A stretch of 20,887 nt of DNA from an uncultured Collinsella sp. (lineage in GTDB: Bacteria; Actinomycetota; Coriobacteriia; Coriobacteriales; Coriobacteriaceae): positions 1 through 20,887 of the forward strand of contig UQIC01000037.1 of assembly GCA_900540985.1 (NCBI GenBank), written 5' to 3'. A program made the position numbers and the translations under genes. Positions 1-6,391 of the stretch are shown here, in pieces (the first letter of the stretch is position 1; each line of letters opens with the position of its first letter). The notes below the pieces were generated by a model. The model was not told the DNA's origin. It saw only the letters and a program-made list of their open reading frames with translations, and searched no databases.

Positions 1-117
1 GAGCGGCAATCTGCCTTTCAGCTTCGGCGGCATGACCAGAAGGTCAATGCCGCCTTGCTTCAAGGCACCTTGCTCGCTCTGACGGGTTTTCGCTGACTTC
101 GCCAAAACATCGGCGTT
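1..117. repeat. Large structured intergenic repeat, copy 1 (left end cut by window)
   Basis: This is a diverged copy of the element seen at 7318-7455 and 20832-20887. The core is GACC-AGAA-GGTC at 34-45, flanked by GGCGGCAT on the left and ATGCCGCC on the right with one unpaired A. Outer arms GAGCGGCAA (1-9) and TTGCTCGCTC (70-79) pair imperfectly. The right flank shares GCCAAAACATCGRCG with copy 2 (101-115 here). The left boundary and any leading hairpin lie outside the window. Function is unknown; a transcription terminator or structured RNA is inferred from the hairpin. Confidence 0.75.
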
Positions 118-224
118 GCCCTTGTTGGGATAGTCGTTGGGGACGCTCTTGTTGAGTGATCCGTGGGGGACGGAGGAAAACGAATCATTTTGGGCTGCGG
201 TGACACCCTTTCGAAGTTGCTTTG
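118..224. other. Non-coding spacer
   Basis: I see no supported gene, RNA or strong promoter here. The short open frames in this stretch have no recognisable protein features. Confidence 0.5.
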
Positions 225-382
225 TCCAAAACTATGCCGGATTACTACGATGAATTCGAAATATCAGACCTCGGCATTGTTTTTCGTAAAATCACAAGCT
301 GTCTACCTGCGGTTTTGCCGGAGTGCAATTCGTTGTGGTTGGAGGCTAACGGTTTATCGTAGTAATCCGGCATAGTTTTGGA
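225..382. repeat. MITE-like element with 27-bp terminal inverted repeats
   Basis: Positions 225-251 and 356-382 are perfect inverted repeats of 27 bp, beginning TCCAAAACTATGCCGG. About 104 bp lie between them and contain no coding frame and no obvious complementarity of their own. The size (158 bp) and structure fit a miniature inverted-repeat element or a very long-looped hairpin. I see no target-site duplication in the immediate flanks, so mobility is an inference. Confidence 0.65.
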
Positions 383-562
383 GTGGTAGTAAATAGATGG
401 CAGCTACTGTGCCGCTACCGCCGCGATTTTGCCTCCCATTTCCGTAACCTTTCCGCAACAATGTGCCCTCCTCGGCGCCTGCGCCCGCTTGCAACGCCCC
501 CTGCGCTACACTTAGTCGCACTATGGCGCCGTCGCGTCGCACCAGACCCAAGGGGGACACTC
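383..562 (+). other. Leader region of the kinase gene
   Basis: This 180-bp stretch between the inverted-repeat element and the kinase start is open in frame with the kinase, but its translation is Arg- and Pro-rich and unlike the family, so I treat it as untranslated. A TTGCAA at about 489 could be part of a promoter, but I see no matching -10 box at good spacing. The ribosome binding site AGGGGG lies just before the ATG at 563. Confidence 0.4.
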
Positions 563-1387
563 ATGAAGAACACTCAGCTGCTGCTGATCAACGATATGTG
601 CGGCTACGGTAAGGTCGCGCTTTCTGCCATGCTGCCGGTGCTGTCGCACATGGGTTACCGTATCCACAACCTGCCGACGGCCCTCGTTTCCGATACGCTC
701 AACTACCCCAAGTTTTACATCCACGACACCACGGAGTACGTGCGTCAGAGTCTTGCCATCTGGGAGGAGCTCGGCTTTGAGTTCGACGCCATCTCCACCG
801 GCTTTATCGTGACCGAGGAAGAGACGCGCATCATTTCGGATTTCTGCCACCGTCGCGCGCAAAAGGGCACCAAGGTGTTCGTCGACCCCATCATGGGCGA
901 CAACGGCAAGCTCTATGCCGGCGTGCCCGAGTCCACGATCGGTCTCATGCGCAGCCTGCTCGAGTGCGCCGACTATGCGGTGCCAAACTACACCGAGGCC
1001 TGCCTGCTCACCGATACGCCCATTGCCGAGCAAATCACGCCCGATGAGGGCCGCGCTCTTGTGGATGCCGTGCGTGTCCTGGGCGCCAAGTCGGTGGTCA
1101 TTACGAGCGCTGTGGTCGACGGTGCGAATGTCGTCATCGGTTACGACCATGTGGCGGGGGAGTACTTCACGATTCCCTTCGAGCTGATTCCGGTCTACTT
1201 TCCGGGCACGGGCGACACGTTCTCGGCGGTGCTTATCGGCCGCGTTATGGCCGGTTGGAGCCTGCAGCGCGCGACGAGCGATGCCATGCGTGTGGTAGCG
1301 GAGCTCATCGAGCGCAATGCCGACCAGGAGGATAAGTCCGCCGGCCTTCCCATCGAGGCCTGCCTGGATGTGATTGACCATGAGTAA
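563..1387 (+). CDS. Pyridoxamine/pyridoxal kinase (PfkB/ribokinase superfamily)
   Basis: The 274-residue protein is predicted to phosphorylate pyridoxal, pyridoxamine or pyridoxine with ATP in the cytoplasm, in the vitamin B6 salvage route to pyridoxal phosphate. Family marks visible are an N-terminal NDMCGYGKVAL segment, DPIMGDNGKLY in the middle, VPNYTEACLLTD (a typical PdxK/PdxY stretch) and the anion-hole motif GTGD near residues 215-218, where Asp218 is the expected catalytic base. The length is normal for the family. I chose the ATG at 563 because AGGGGG sits a few bases upstream and the protein then starts directly with the first beta strand (MKNTQLLLIND). The stop overlaps the next start by 8 bp (ATGAGTAA), so the two genes are probably co-translated. 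Substrate preference among B6 vitamers, or even a hydroxymethylpyrimidine, cannot be decided from sequence alone. Confidence 0.88.
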   Translation: MKNTQLLLINDMCGYGKVALSAMLPVLSHMGYRIHNLPTALVSDTLNYPKFYIHDTTEYVRQSLAIWEELGFEFDAISTGFIVTEEETRIISDFCHRRAQKGTKVFVDPIMGDNGKLYAGVPESTIGLMRSLLECADYAVPNYTEACLLTDTPIAEQITPDEGRALVDAVRVLGAKSVVITSAVVDGANVVIGYDHVAGEYFTIPFELIPVYFPGTGDTFSAVLIGRVMAGWSLQRATSDAMRVVAELIERNADQEDKSAGLPIEACLDVIDHE

Positions 1388-1724
1388 CGCCGACGAGAGC
1401 AGCACCGAGGCGGCGGGCGAGAACAAACCGCTCGGCGCGCCGCGTGGCAAGCGTCCGCGTATCCGCGTGAGCTGCGTGGACCAGCTGGGCACATGCCGCT
1501 GCCATCACGGGCACAAGCCGGGTGACGTCTTTGACTTCGACCGAGATCGCGGCAAGATGTGCGCTATGGCCTGCCATGTGGGCTTTCCCTATATCGATAT
1601 CTTGCGCTATGGCGGAACCGTGCCCGGCAACGAGCCTGGTACGGCAAAGTTCTGCTGTCCCGAGGTCGATACGCTGAACGTCTGGCTTGCCGAGGTCGTC
1701 GACGAGTGGTCGAGCGCAATGTGA
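1380..1724 (+). CDS. Small Cys-rich TIGR04076-like protein
   Basis: This is a 114-residue protein starting at an ATG that overlaps the kinase stop. After a polar, probably disordered first 25 residues it matches the pattern I know from TIGR04076 proteins: a strand with Cys32, then C-x-C-HHGHKPGD (Cys39, Cys41, His42-45), a C-x3-C (Cys61, Cys65) before a helix ending FPYIDILRYGG, and a C-terminal CCP (92-94). The many Cys and His residues suggest metal or cluster binding, but the family has no firmly established role. Coupling with the B6 kinase suggests co-expression, not necessarily a shared pathway. A TTG at 1374 in the same frame is a less likely start. Its stop codon lies inside a short palindromic repeat. 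Confidence 0.8.
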   Translation: MSNADESSTEAAGENKPLGAPRGKRPRIRVSCVDQLGTCRCHHGHKPGDVFDFDRDRGKMCAMACHVGFPYIDILRYGGTVPGNEPGTAKFCCPEVDTLNVWLAEVVDEWSSAM

Positions 1725-1750
1725 CAAAGGGACAGTTCTTTTGTCACATT
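1718..1750. repeat. Short palindromic repeat (GTGACAAAGGGA family), copy A
   Basis: The arms AATGTGACAAA and TTTGTCACATT are perfectly complementary around a short centre. Copies occur at 3268-3298 and 5207-5238, and half copies at 11960 and 19512. This copy overlaps the stop codon of the TIGR04076-like gene and may act as a transcript end or mRNA-stabilising hairpin. Elements of this kind resemble REP sequences; whether a REP-associated transposase mobilises them cannot be told here. Confidence 0.85.
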
Positions 1751-1793
1751 CGCCGGTGGTGCCCCTTCTATTATGCTTGTAATCTCAAATCTC

Positions 1794-1892
1794 TGCATTT
1801 CATCCGATTTTAGGTTCTAAAAATTCTGCGTTTCATCGATAATCAAGCGTATAAAACTTTGCATTTCATTTGATGACACTGAGGGGAGAGCC
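1794..1892 (+). promoter_or_regulatory. Three 33-bp-spaced direct motifs upstream of the ATPase gene
   Basis: The motif TGC(A/G)TTTCAT(C/T) begins at 1794, 1827 and 1860, an exact 33-bp period (about three helical turns). The units diverge outside the motif, and the local sequence is much more AT-rich than the surroundings. TATAAA at 1850-1855 could be a -10 box. The third unit ends just before the ribosome binding site GAGGGGAG (1881-1888). I infer binding sites for a regulator, possibly for autoregulation. Confidence 0.6.
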
Positions 1893-1893
1893 T

Positions 1894-3255
1894 ATGCTGC
1901 GCAGGAAAATAGCTGCAGAGCTGGAGCGCTGGCTGAAGTCTGCCGAGCAAAAGGCCTTATTCATTACGGGTTCTCGCCAGATTGGCAAAAGCTATTCGAT
2001 TCGCGCATTTGGCAAAGCCAACCATGCAACCTACATCGAGCTTAACCTCATGGAAAATCGCCAGGCAAAAGATGCTCTTCTCGAGGCGCGGGATGCCGAT
2101 GATTTCATCAGCAGGGTGACGCTTCTTTCGGGAAAGTCGATTGCACCAGGCAAAACGCTCGTGTTTATCGATGAGGTCCAAGAGGCCCCCGACATCATGA
2201 CGATGGCAAAGTTCCTTGTTGAGGACGGGAGGTGCCGCTGGGCGTTTTCGGGGTCAATGCTCGGGACTCAGTTCAAGGGCGTCAGGTCCTATCCCGTGGG
2301 GTATGTCCACGAGCTTAGGATGTTCCCGCTCGATTTTGAGGAGTTTTGCTGGGCAATCGGGGTGAGCGAAGGGGCTCGCCAAACGATACGCGACGCGTGC
2401 ATCAACGAGAAGCCCATTCCTGGTTACATTCATGACGCGATGATGGCAAACTTCAGGACCTATACCGTTGTCGGCGGAATGCCAGAGGTCGTGCAGCGTT
2501 TCCTTGACACGCGGGGCGACCTTGCCTCTGTTCGTCAGCTGCAGTCAGAGCTCAACGAACAGTACCGACGGGATATCTCCAAGTATGCAAGCGGGCGAGC
2601 CCTTCAGGTGCAGAGCATCTACGATCAGCTCCCTATTATGCTCGAGGGCGAAAACAAGCGCTTCGTGCTCAATTCCATTGACCCCAAGGCTCACTACGAG
2701 AAGTATCAGCGAGATTTTGTATGGCTTGTCGATGCCGGCGTTGCCCTCAAAGCCGATATCGTAACCGAGCCAAAATCGCCCCTGCTCAAGACGGCACGGC
2801 CATCGCAGTTCAAGCTATATCAATCGGATACGGGCATGTTGATGGCGCGCTACCCCGTTGGAGTCGCCCAAGCGGCGTATCTTGATAGCAAGGAGCCCAA
2901 TCTGGGCGGCATTTACGAAAACGTGGTGGCCCAGCAGCTGGCTGCCCAAAATCGCCAGCTTTACTACTATCAGACAAAAAAGCGCGGTGAAGTGGACTTT
3001 GTGGTCGATGGACCGGATGGGACGGCTGTTCCGATCGAGGTTAAATCGGGCTCCTATTACCACGCGCACGCTGCGCTCGGTCATGTGCTTGATACGGCTG
3101 AATATGGCGTAAGGCTCGGGATTGTTTTCTCGAGAGGCAACGTTGAGCGCAACGGAGCGGTTCTCTATTTGCCGCTATATGCGACCTGGGCCCTTTCGGA
3201 TGTTTTGGGCGACTCCTGTGTCGAGGGGATAAAGCTGGAGGTCAAGCCGGTCTAG
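1894..3255 (+). CDS. AAA-type ATP-binding protein with DUF4143-like C-terminal domain
   Basis: The 453-residue protein has Walker A GSRQIGKS at 26-33, Walker B VFIDE at 90-94 and a likely sensor segment FSGSMLG around 120, the arrangement of the AAA_14 ATPases. The C-terminal half carries the DUF4143-like region, with GGIYENVVAQQL followed by GEVDFVV and PIEVKSG near 366-387; the E-x-D...E-x-K pattern resembles a PD-(D/E)XK nuclease fold. Such proteins are widespread, often in many paralogues per genome, and have no settled function. I chose the ATG at 1894 because GAGGGGAG is correctly placed 5-6 bases upstream; ATG 1873 and TTG 1870 have none. The gene stands alone between two short palindromes and has lower GC than its neighbours, which together suggest acquisition by transfer. 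Confidence 0.88.
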   Translation: MLRRKIAAELERWLKSAEQKALFITGSRQIGKSYSIRAFGKANHATYIELNLMENRQAKDALLEARDADDFISRVTLLSGKSIAPGKTLVFIDEVQEAPDIMTMAKFLVEDGRCRWAFSGSMLGTQFKGVRSYPVGYVHELRMFPLDFEEFCWAIGVSEGARQTIRDACINEKPIPGYIHDAMMANFRTYTVVGGMPEVVQRFLDTRGDLASVRQLQSELNEQYRRDISKYASGRALQVQSIYDQLPIMLEGENKRFVLNSIDPKAHYEKYQRDFVWLVDAGVALKADIVTEPKSPLLKTARPSQFKLYQSDTGMLMARYPVGVAQAAYLDSKEPNLGGIYENVVAQQLAAQNRQLYYYQTKKRGEVDFVVDGPDGTAVPIEVKSGSYYHAHAALGHVLDTAEYGVRLGIVFSRGNVERNGAVLYLPLYATWALSDVLGDSCVEGIKLEVKPV

Positions 3256-3267
3256 GGCCAGTTCCGG

Positions 3268-3298
3268 ATGTGGCAAAGGGGCAGTCCCTTTGTCACAT
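3268..3298. repeat. Short palindromic repeat, copy B
   Basis: ATGTGGCAAAGGG and CCCTTTGTCACAT pair with one G:T pair at the place where copy A has A:T. It lies 12 bp after the ATPase stop. Confidence 0.82.
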
Positions 3299-3302
3299 TC
3301 AT

Positions 3303-3366
3303 GAGCGTGGATTTTCTCCCGTTTAGAGCGCACTCGAACGCTCAAAGTGGGAGAAAATCCACGCTC
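3303..3366. terminator. Long hairpin between convergent genes, probable bidirectional terminator
   Basis: Positions 3303-3320 and 3349-3366 are perfect 18-bp inverted repeats (GAGCGTGGATTTTCTCCC and its complement). The inner part 3321-3330/3339-3348 continues the stem with one mismatch and two G:T pairs, leaving an 8-nt loop at 3331-3338, so the stem is about 28 bp. The right arm is followed by GTTTTAT. It lies between the plus-strand ATPase gene and the minus-strand phosphatase gene, where a two-way terminator is expected. Confidence 0.75.
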
Positions 3367-3412
3367 GTTTTATGCCGATGGCGTGGCCCGTGTGCCCGCG
3401 CCGCCCGAGCGC

Positions 3413-3862
3413 CTACAGTTGCTCGAGCATAGCGGTGCAACCGGCGAGCACGTCGCGGTACGTGGCATCGAAATTGCCGGTGTACCAGGGATCGGCCACG
3501 TCGCCGGGACACTCGGTCCAATCGAGCAAGCGCGTAATCTTTCCGTCGGGGCCTGCGTCGCCAAAGATGCGACGCAGGCCCCGCGCGTTCTCAGCATCCA
3601 TATAGACAATGTGATCCCAGTCGCCATACTCCGCGCGACGCACCTGGCGGGCACGGTGCGCAACGACGGGAATCCCGACTTCGCGCAGTTTGGCAACGGT
3701 ACCGTGGTGTGGCGGGTTGCCGATCTCCTCGGTCGAGGTCGCAGCGGAATCAATGACAAACTCGCCCGCGCGCCCGGCGCGCCGCACCAGCTCGGTAAAC
3801 ACCGACTCAGCCATCGTCGAGCGGCAGATGTTTCCATAGCAGATAAACAGTACACGTTGCAT
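3413..3862 (-). CDS. Low-molecular-weight protein tyrosine phosphatase
   Basis: The 149-residue cytoplasmic protein carries the phosphatase loop C-x5-R-S at residues 8-15 (CYGNICRS), with Cys8 as nucleophile and Arg14 binding phosphate, and the general acid motif DPWY starting at Asp124. Length and motif order are those of the LMW-PTP family, which removes phosphate from tyrosine in proteins such as bacterial tyrosine kinases of capsule synthesis; no such kinase is visible here. I chose the ATG at 3862 because AAAGGAAA precedes it and the protein then begins at the first strand (MQRVLFIC); an upstream in-frame start at 3907 adds residues untypical of the family. It follows the MFS gene by 45 bp on the same strand and is probably co-transcribed with it. 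Arsenate reductases share the fold, but the DPWY motif favours phosphatase. Confidence 0.9.
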   Translation of the reverse strand: MQRVLFICYGNICRSTMAESVFTELVRRAGRAGEFVIDSAATSTEEIGNPPHHGTVAKLREVGIPVVAHRARQVRRAEYGDWDHIVYMDAENARGLRRIFGDAGPDGKITRLLDWTECPGDVADPWYTGNFDATYRDVLAGCTAMLEQL

Positions 3863-3907
3863 ATGCGGTTTCCTTTCGATCGCCATTATCGAGCTCGAGT
3901 ATCGCAT

Positions 3908-5149
3908 CTACGCCTGCGCCATCGCCCTCTTGCGTTCCCAGCGAGCCAACTTAATCGTCACCAGCGTGAGTGCCCAGGCCACAAGCGAGAACGCGGCGCC
4001 CACTGCGCCCACGTACGCAATGCCAACGCTGCTTACCACGGCGCCGCCCACTGCGGTGCCAAACGAAATGCCGACGTTAAACGCCATGGGCTCAACCGAA
4101 CTTGCGAGTACCATCGACTTGGGATGGCGGCTGCGTGCCACGTCCATAAAGTGCGTGATGCACGACACCGAGAACAGGTACATGAGCATCGCCAGGCTAA
4201 AGACAAAGACAAGTGCGAGCGGCATGGCAGCGCCCACGGCAAACAGCCCAAACAATGCCGCTGCCTGCAGCACAAACGTAACCAGCAGTGCCTTCATGCC
4301 AAAGCGCGCGTCAATCCATCCGCCCAGGATGTTCGAAACCAGGCAGAACACGCCGTAGGCCATGAGCGTGGTGCTGGCTTCGACCGTGCCCATACCCAAC
4401 ACCTGCTCCAGATAGGGCGTCACGTAGCCGTAGAACACATAGACCGACCCCACGCCAAACAAGAAGATGAGCATACCGGTGATGATGCTCGGCTCGCGTA
4501 GCAGCCCCGCCTGCTCGCGAAAGGTGGCGGGCTCGTCGGTTTGCCCAGCGCGCGGCATAAACGCCACGAGCGCTCCGCAGATCAGAACGGCAAAGGTTAG
4601 TGTGCCGTACATGGCCACGTGCCAGTCGAGCGTGTCGGCCACAAACTTGCCGATCGAAGTGACAAAGACCATTGCCACGGAAAACGCGCCGTACACCACC
4701 GAGATGGCGAGTGAGGTCTGCTGCGGGGACAGCAGCTCGGGGATATACGTCACGCCCACGGCGAGCAGTGCACCCGAGACGGAGCCCAAGATGATGCGCG
4801 AGGCGAACAGCACTTGAAAGTTGGGTGCCAGCGCCATGACCAGATTGCCGAGCACAAAGACGATGCTATAGCACACGAGCAGTTGGTAACGACGGAAGCG
4901 CCCCGTGCTGAGCGCGAGCACTGGCGTCGCGATAGCGTAGACAAGCGCAAACACGCTGATGAGCTGGCCCGCGGTGGCAAGCGAGATGCCGAGCTCCGTC
5001 GCCAGGTCGCTCTCGATGCCAATGACCACGAACTCCGAGCAGCCGAGCGAAAAGCCTAACAACACGAGCAGCGCCAGGCAAAGATTGGTGCGCGCAGGGG
5101 AGAGCGCGGCGGCGGTTGACTTACTTTTAGGCGTGGTTGCGGCGGTCAA
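3908..5149 (-). CDS. MFS transporter, drug:H+ antiporter-1 (AraJ/YdhP-like) type
   Basis: About 413 residues with a pattern of about 12 hydrophobic membrane segments and a basic C-terminal tail (WERKRAMAQA). The first segment contains GCSEFVVIGIESDLATELGIS, which matches the start of AraJ/YdhP/sugar-efflux-like DHA1 members (F-x-x-G-x-x-P/S-D-x-A), and the loop after helix 2 has STGRFRRYQLL, the site of the MFS signature. Export of a drug, sugar or amino acid is likely; the substrate is unknown. The start is uncertain: GTG at 5158 overlaps the only ribosome binding site (GGAG), whereas TTG at 5149 has GGAG eight bases upstream, so I prefer 5149. The phosphatase gene follows on the same strand. 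Confidence 0.85.
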   Translation of the reverse strand: MTAATTPKSKSTAAALSPARTNLCLALLVLLGFSLGCSEFVVIGIESDLATELGISLATAGQLISVFALVYAIATPVLALSTGRFRRYQLLVCYSIVFVLGNLVMALAPNFQVLFASRIILGSVSGALLAVGVTYIPELLSPQQTSLAISVVYGAFSVAMVFVTSIGKFVADTLDWHVAMYGTLTFAVLICGALVAFMPRAGQTDEPATFREQAGLLREPSIITGMLIFLFGVGSVYVFYGYVTPYLEQVLGMGTVEASTTLMAYGVFCLVSNILGGWIDARFGMKALLVTFVLQAAALFGLFAVGAAMPLALVFVFSLAMLMYLFSVSCITHFMDVARSRHPKSMVLASSVEPMAFNVGISFGTAVGGAVVSSVGIAYVGAVGAAFSLVAWALTLVTIKLARWERKRAMAQA

Positions 5150-5206
5150 GGTTGTCACTCCAATGTCGCATTAATAAGCGGGATTCAGTCCCTGCAACTC
5201 TAACAG

Positions 5207-5238
5207 AATGTGAAAAGGGACAGTCCCTTTGTCACATT
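5207..5238. repeat. Short palindromic repeat, copy C
   Basis: AATGTGAAAAGGGAC and GTCCCTTTGTCACATT form the hairpin, with one A replacing the expected C in the left arm. It lies upstream of the MFS gene, so it is not only found at gene ends. Confidence 0.82.
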
Positions 5239-5260
5239 GCGCTGCCGGCCAGTCGCCCAA

Positions 5261-5327
5261 ACCGTCACAACATTCGTTGAAAAACTTAAAAACGAGGAAA
5301 ACCGTCGAATGTTGTGATGGTTTTCCT
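5261..5327. promoter_or_regulatory. Two overlapping, mutually exclusive inverted repeats
   Basis: ACCGTCACAACATTCG (5261-5276) pairs with 5306-5321 over 16 positions with one G:T. AGGAAAACC (5295-5303) pairs perfectly with GGTTTTCCT (5319-5327). The two stems share 5319-5321 and so compete. The element lies between the divergent MFS and membrane-protein genes. It could be an attenuator-like switch, a protein-binding site or the end of a repeat element. Confidence 0.5.
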
Positions 5328-5408
5328 ATCTGTGCCGGCGAGCTGCCGTGCCGTCTGAGGGTATAAGGCTAGCGAGTGTTTATTTGCGAGGCCTAAGGGG
5401 CGCCCCGT

Positions 5409-6278
5409 ATGGATATCGATAACTTTGAATGGTGGTATAGCGAGGGTGAGGCTCCGGACGAGGGGTGGGACGAGCCCGCGCCGCGTGACGTGTCGAGCGA
5501 CGAGGACGAGACCGGCAACGACGTAGCCGCCGACTCGGACGCCGCCCTCGACCCCGTCGAGCCCCTGACCTTCGAACAAGCCTGGGCCCAGGCCGAGGCA
5601 GACGAGGCCAAGGCCGACGCTACGGCCACGCTCGGCGAGCCAGCCGACATATCGATCTCGCCGGCAAAGACCCCACAGCTGCGTCACACCATCGATCCCG
5701 ACAGCACGGCATCCTTCAGTATTCTCGACGTGCCCTCGCAGGGTGCCCAGGCGCCCGCGCCCACACGTCGCCCCAATCTGTCTCGCGAGGAAGATGCAGG
5801 ACGTCGCTCTCCGCTCGGCCCCATCCTTATCGCCTTCATGGCCGGCGTTATCGCATGCTCGGCAATTGGAAACGTCTGGAGCCATGTCGAGCAGCAGCGA
5901 AAAGACGCCGCCAAGGTCGAGATGTCTGTCGAGCAATCGCTCGGCCGCACGCGCTCGGTACATGTGTCGGTCGAGGTCAAGGACGGCGCGACGTGGTACA
6001 CCGCGCGCGGCGACAGCCAAATGCTCATCCACATCGTGGGGCGCACGCTCAAAGGGCAGACGATTGACGAGTATCAATACGTCAATTCCGCTGGTGACGG
6101 CATCGAACTTAAGCCCGGCGACTACGAGCTCACCGTCGATGAACCGCCCGTCGCCACCGACGGCACGCGCTTCCGCGTCTCAAAGCGCATGGTTCCCGTG
6201 AGCTTTAACTCACAGGCGCCCGACACGGTCGACACTACACCGCAGGGCGGGTTCGACCTTTACGTGGATACCCAGTAG
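5409..6278 (+). CDS. Unknown single-pass membrane protein with acidic N-terminal domain
   Basis: I do not recognise this 289-residue protein. Residues 1-135 are acidic and low in complexity (rich in Asp, Glu, Ala), starting with an aromatic FEWWYSEGEAPDEGW segment, and are probably cytoplasmic and disordered. A single hydrophobic span lies at about 136-157 (GPILIAFMAGVIACSAIG). The remaining 130 residues look like a small beta-rich extracytoplasmic domain (HVSVEVKDGATWYTARGDS, then LKPGDYELTVDEPP). There is no cleavable signal at the start, so a type II-like topology is expected. AAGGGG lies just upstream of the ATG at 5409. It may be a Coriobacteriia-specific envelope protein; an anti-sigma-like arrangement is conceivable but no zinc-binding motif is present. 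Confidence 0.75.
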   Translation: MDIDNFEWWYSEGEAPDEGWDEPAPRDVSSDEDETGNDVAADSDAALDPVEPLTFEQAWAQAEADEAKADATATLGEPADISISPAKTPQLRHTIDPDSTASFSILDVPSQGAQAPAPTRRPNLSREEDAGRRSPLGPILIAFMAGVIACSAIGNVWSHVEQQRKDAAKVEMSVEQSLGRTRSVHVSVEVKDGATWYTARGDSQMLIHIVGRTLKGQTIDEYQYVNSAGDGIELKPGDYELTVDEPPVATDGTRFRVSKRMVPVSFNSQAPDTVDTTPQGGFDLYVDTQ

Positions 6279-6348
6279 GCGCTCGCTACTCATTCCGCTA
6301 TGACTACTCAATAATCGCCTGCCGTCCCGTCCCGCCGCCAAGAGTGGG

Positions 6349-6371
6349 ACAATAGCCCTCGACACTATTGT
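6349..6371 (+). promoter_or_regulatory. Inverted repeat ACAATAG-N9-CTATTGT upstream of the epimerase gene
   Basis: Perfect 7-bp arms separated by 9 bp lie 20 bp before the start codon at 6392. The size and position suit a repressor operator. No supporting promoter boxes are clear, so this is tentative. Confidence 0.4.
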
Positions 6372-6391
6372 TTACTTTTGGAGGAAGTAGC

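Noticed and set aside
1794..1892. CRISPR-like array in the 33-bp period
   Set aside because: Only about 10 bases are conserved per unit, there are three units, and no cas gene is present; regulatory sites are more likely.
3347..4501. A 384-codon plus-strand frame opposite the phosphatase and MFS genes
   Set aside because: It has no family features, and the minus strand carries the phosphatase loop and a clear 12-helix transporter.
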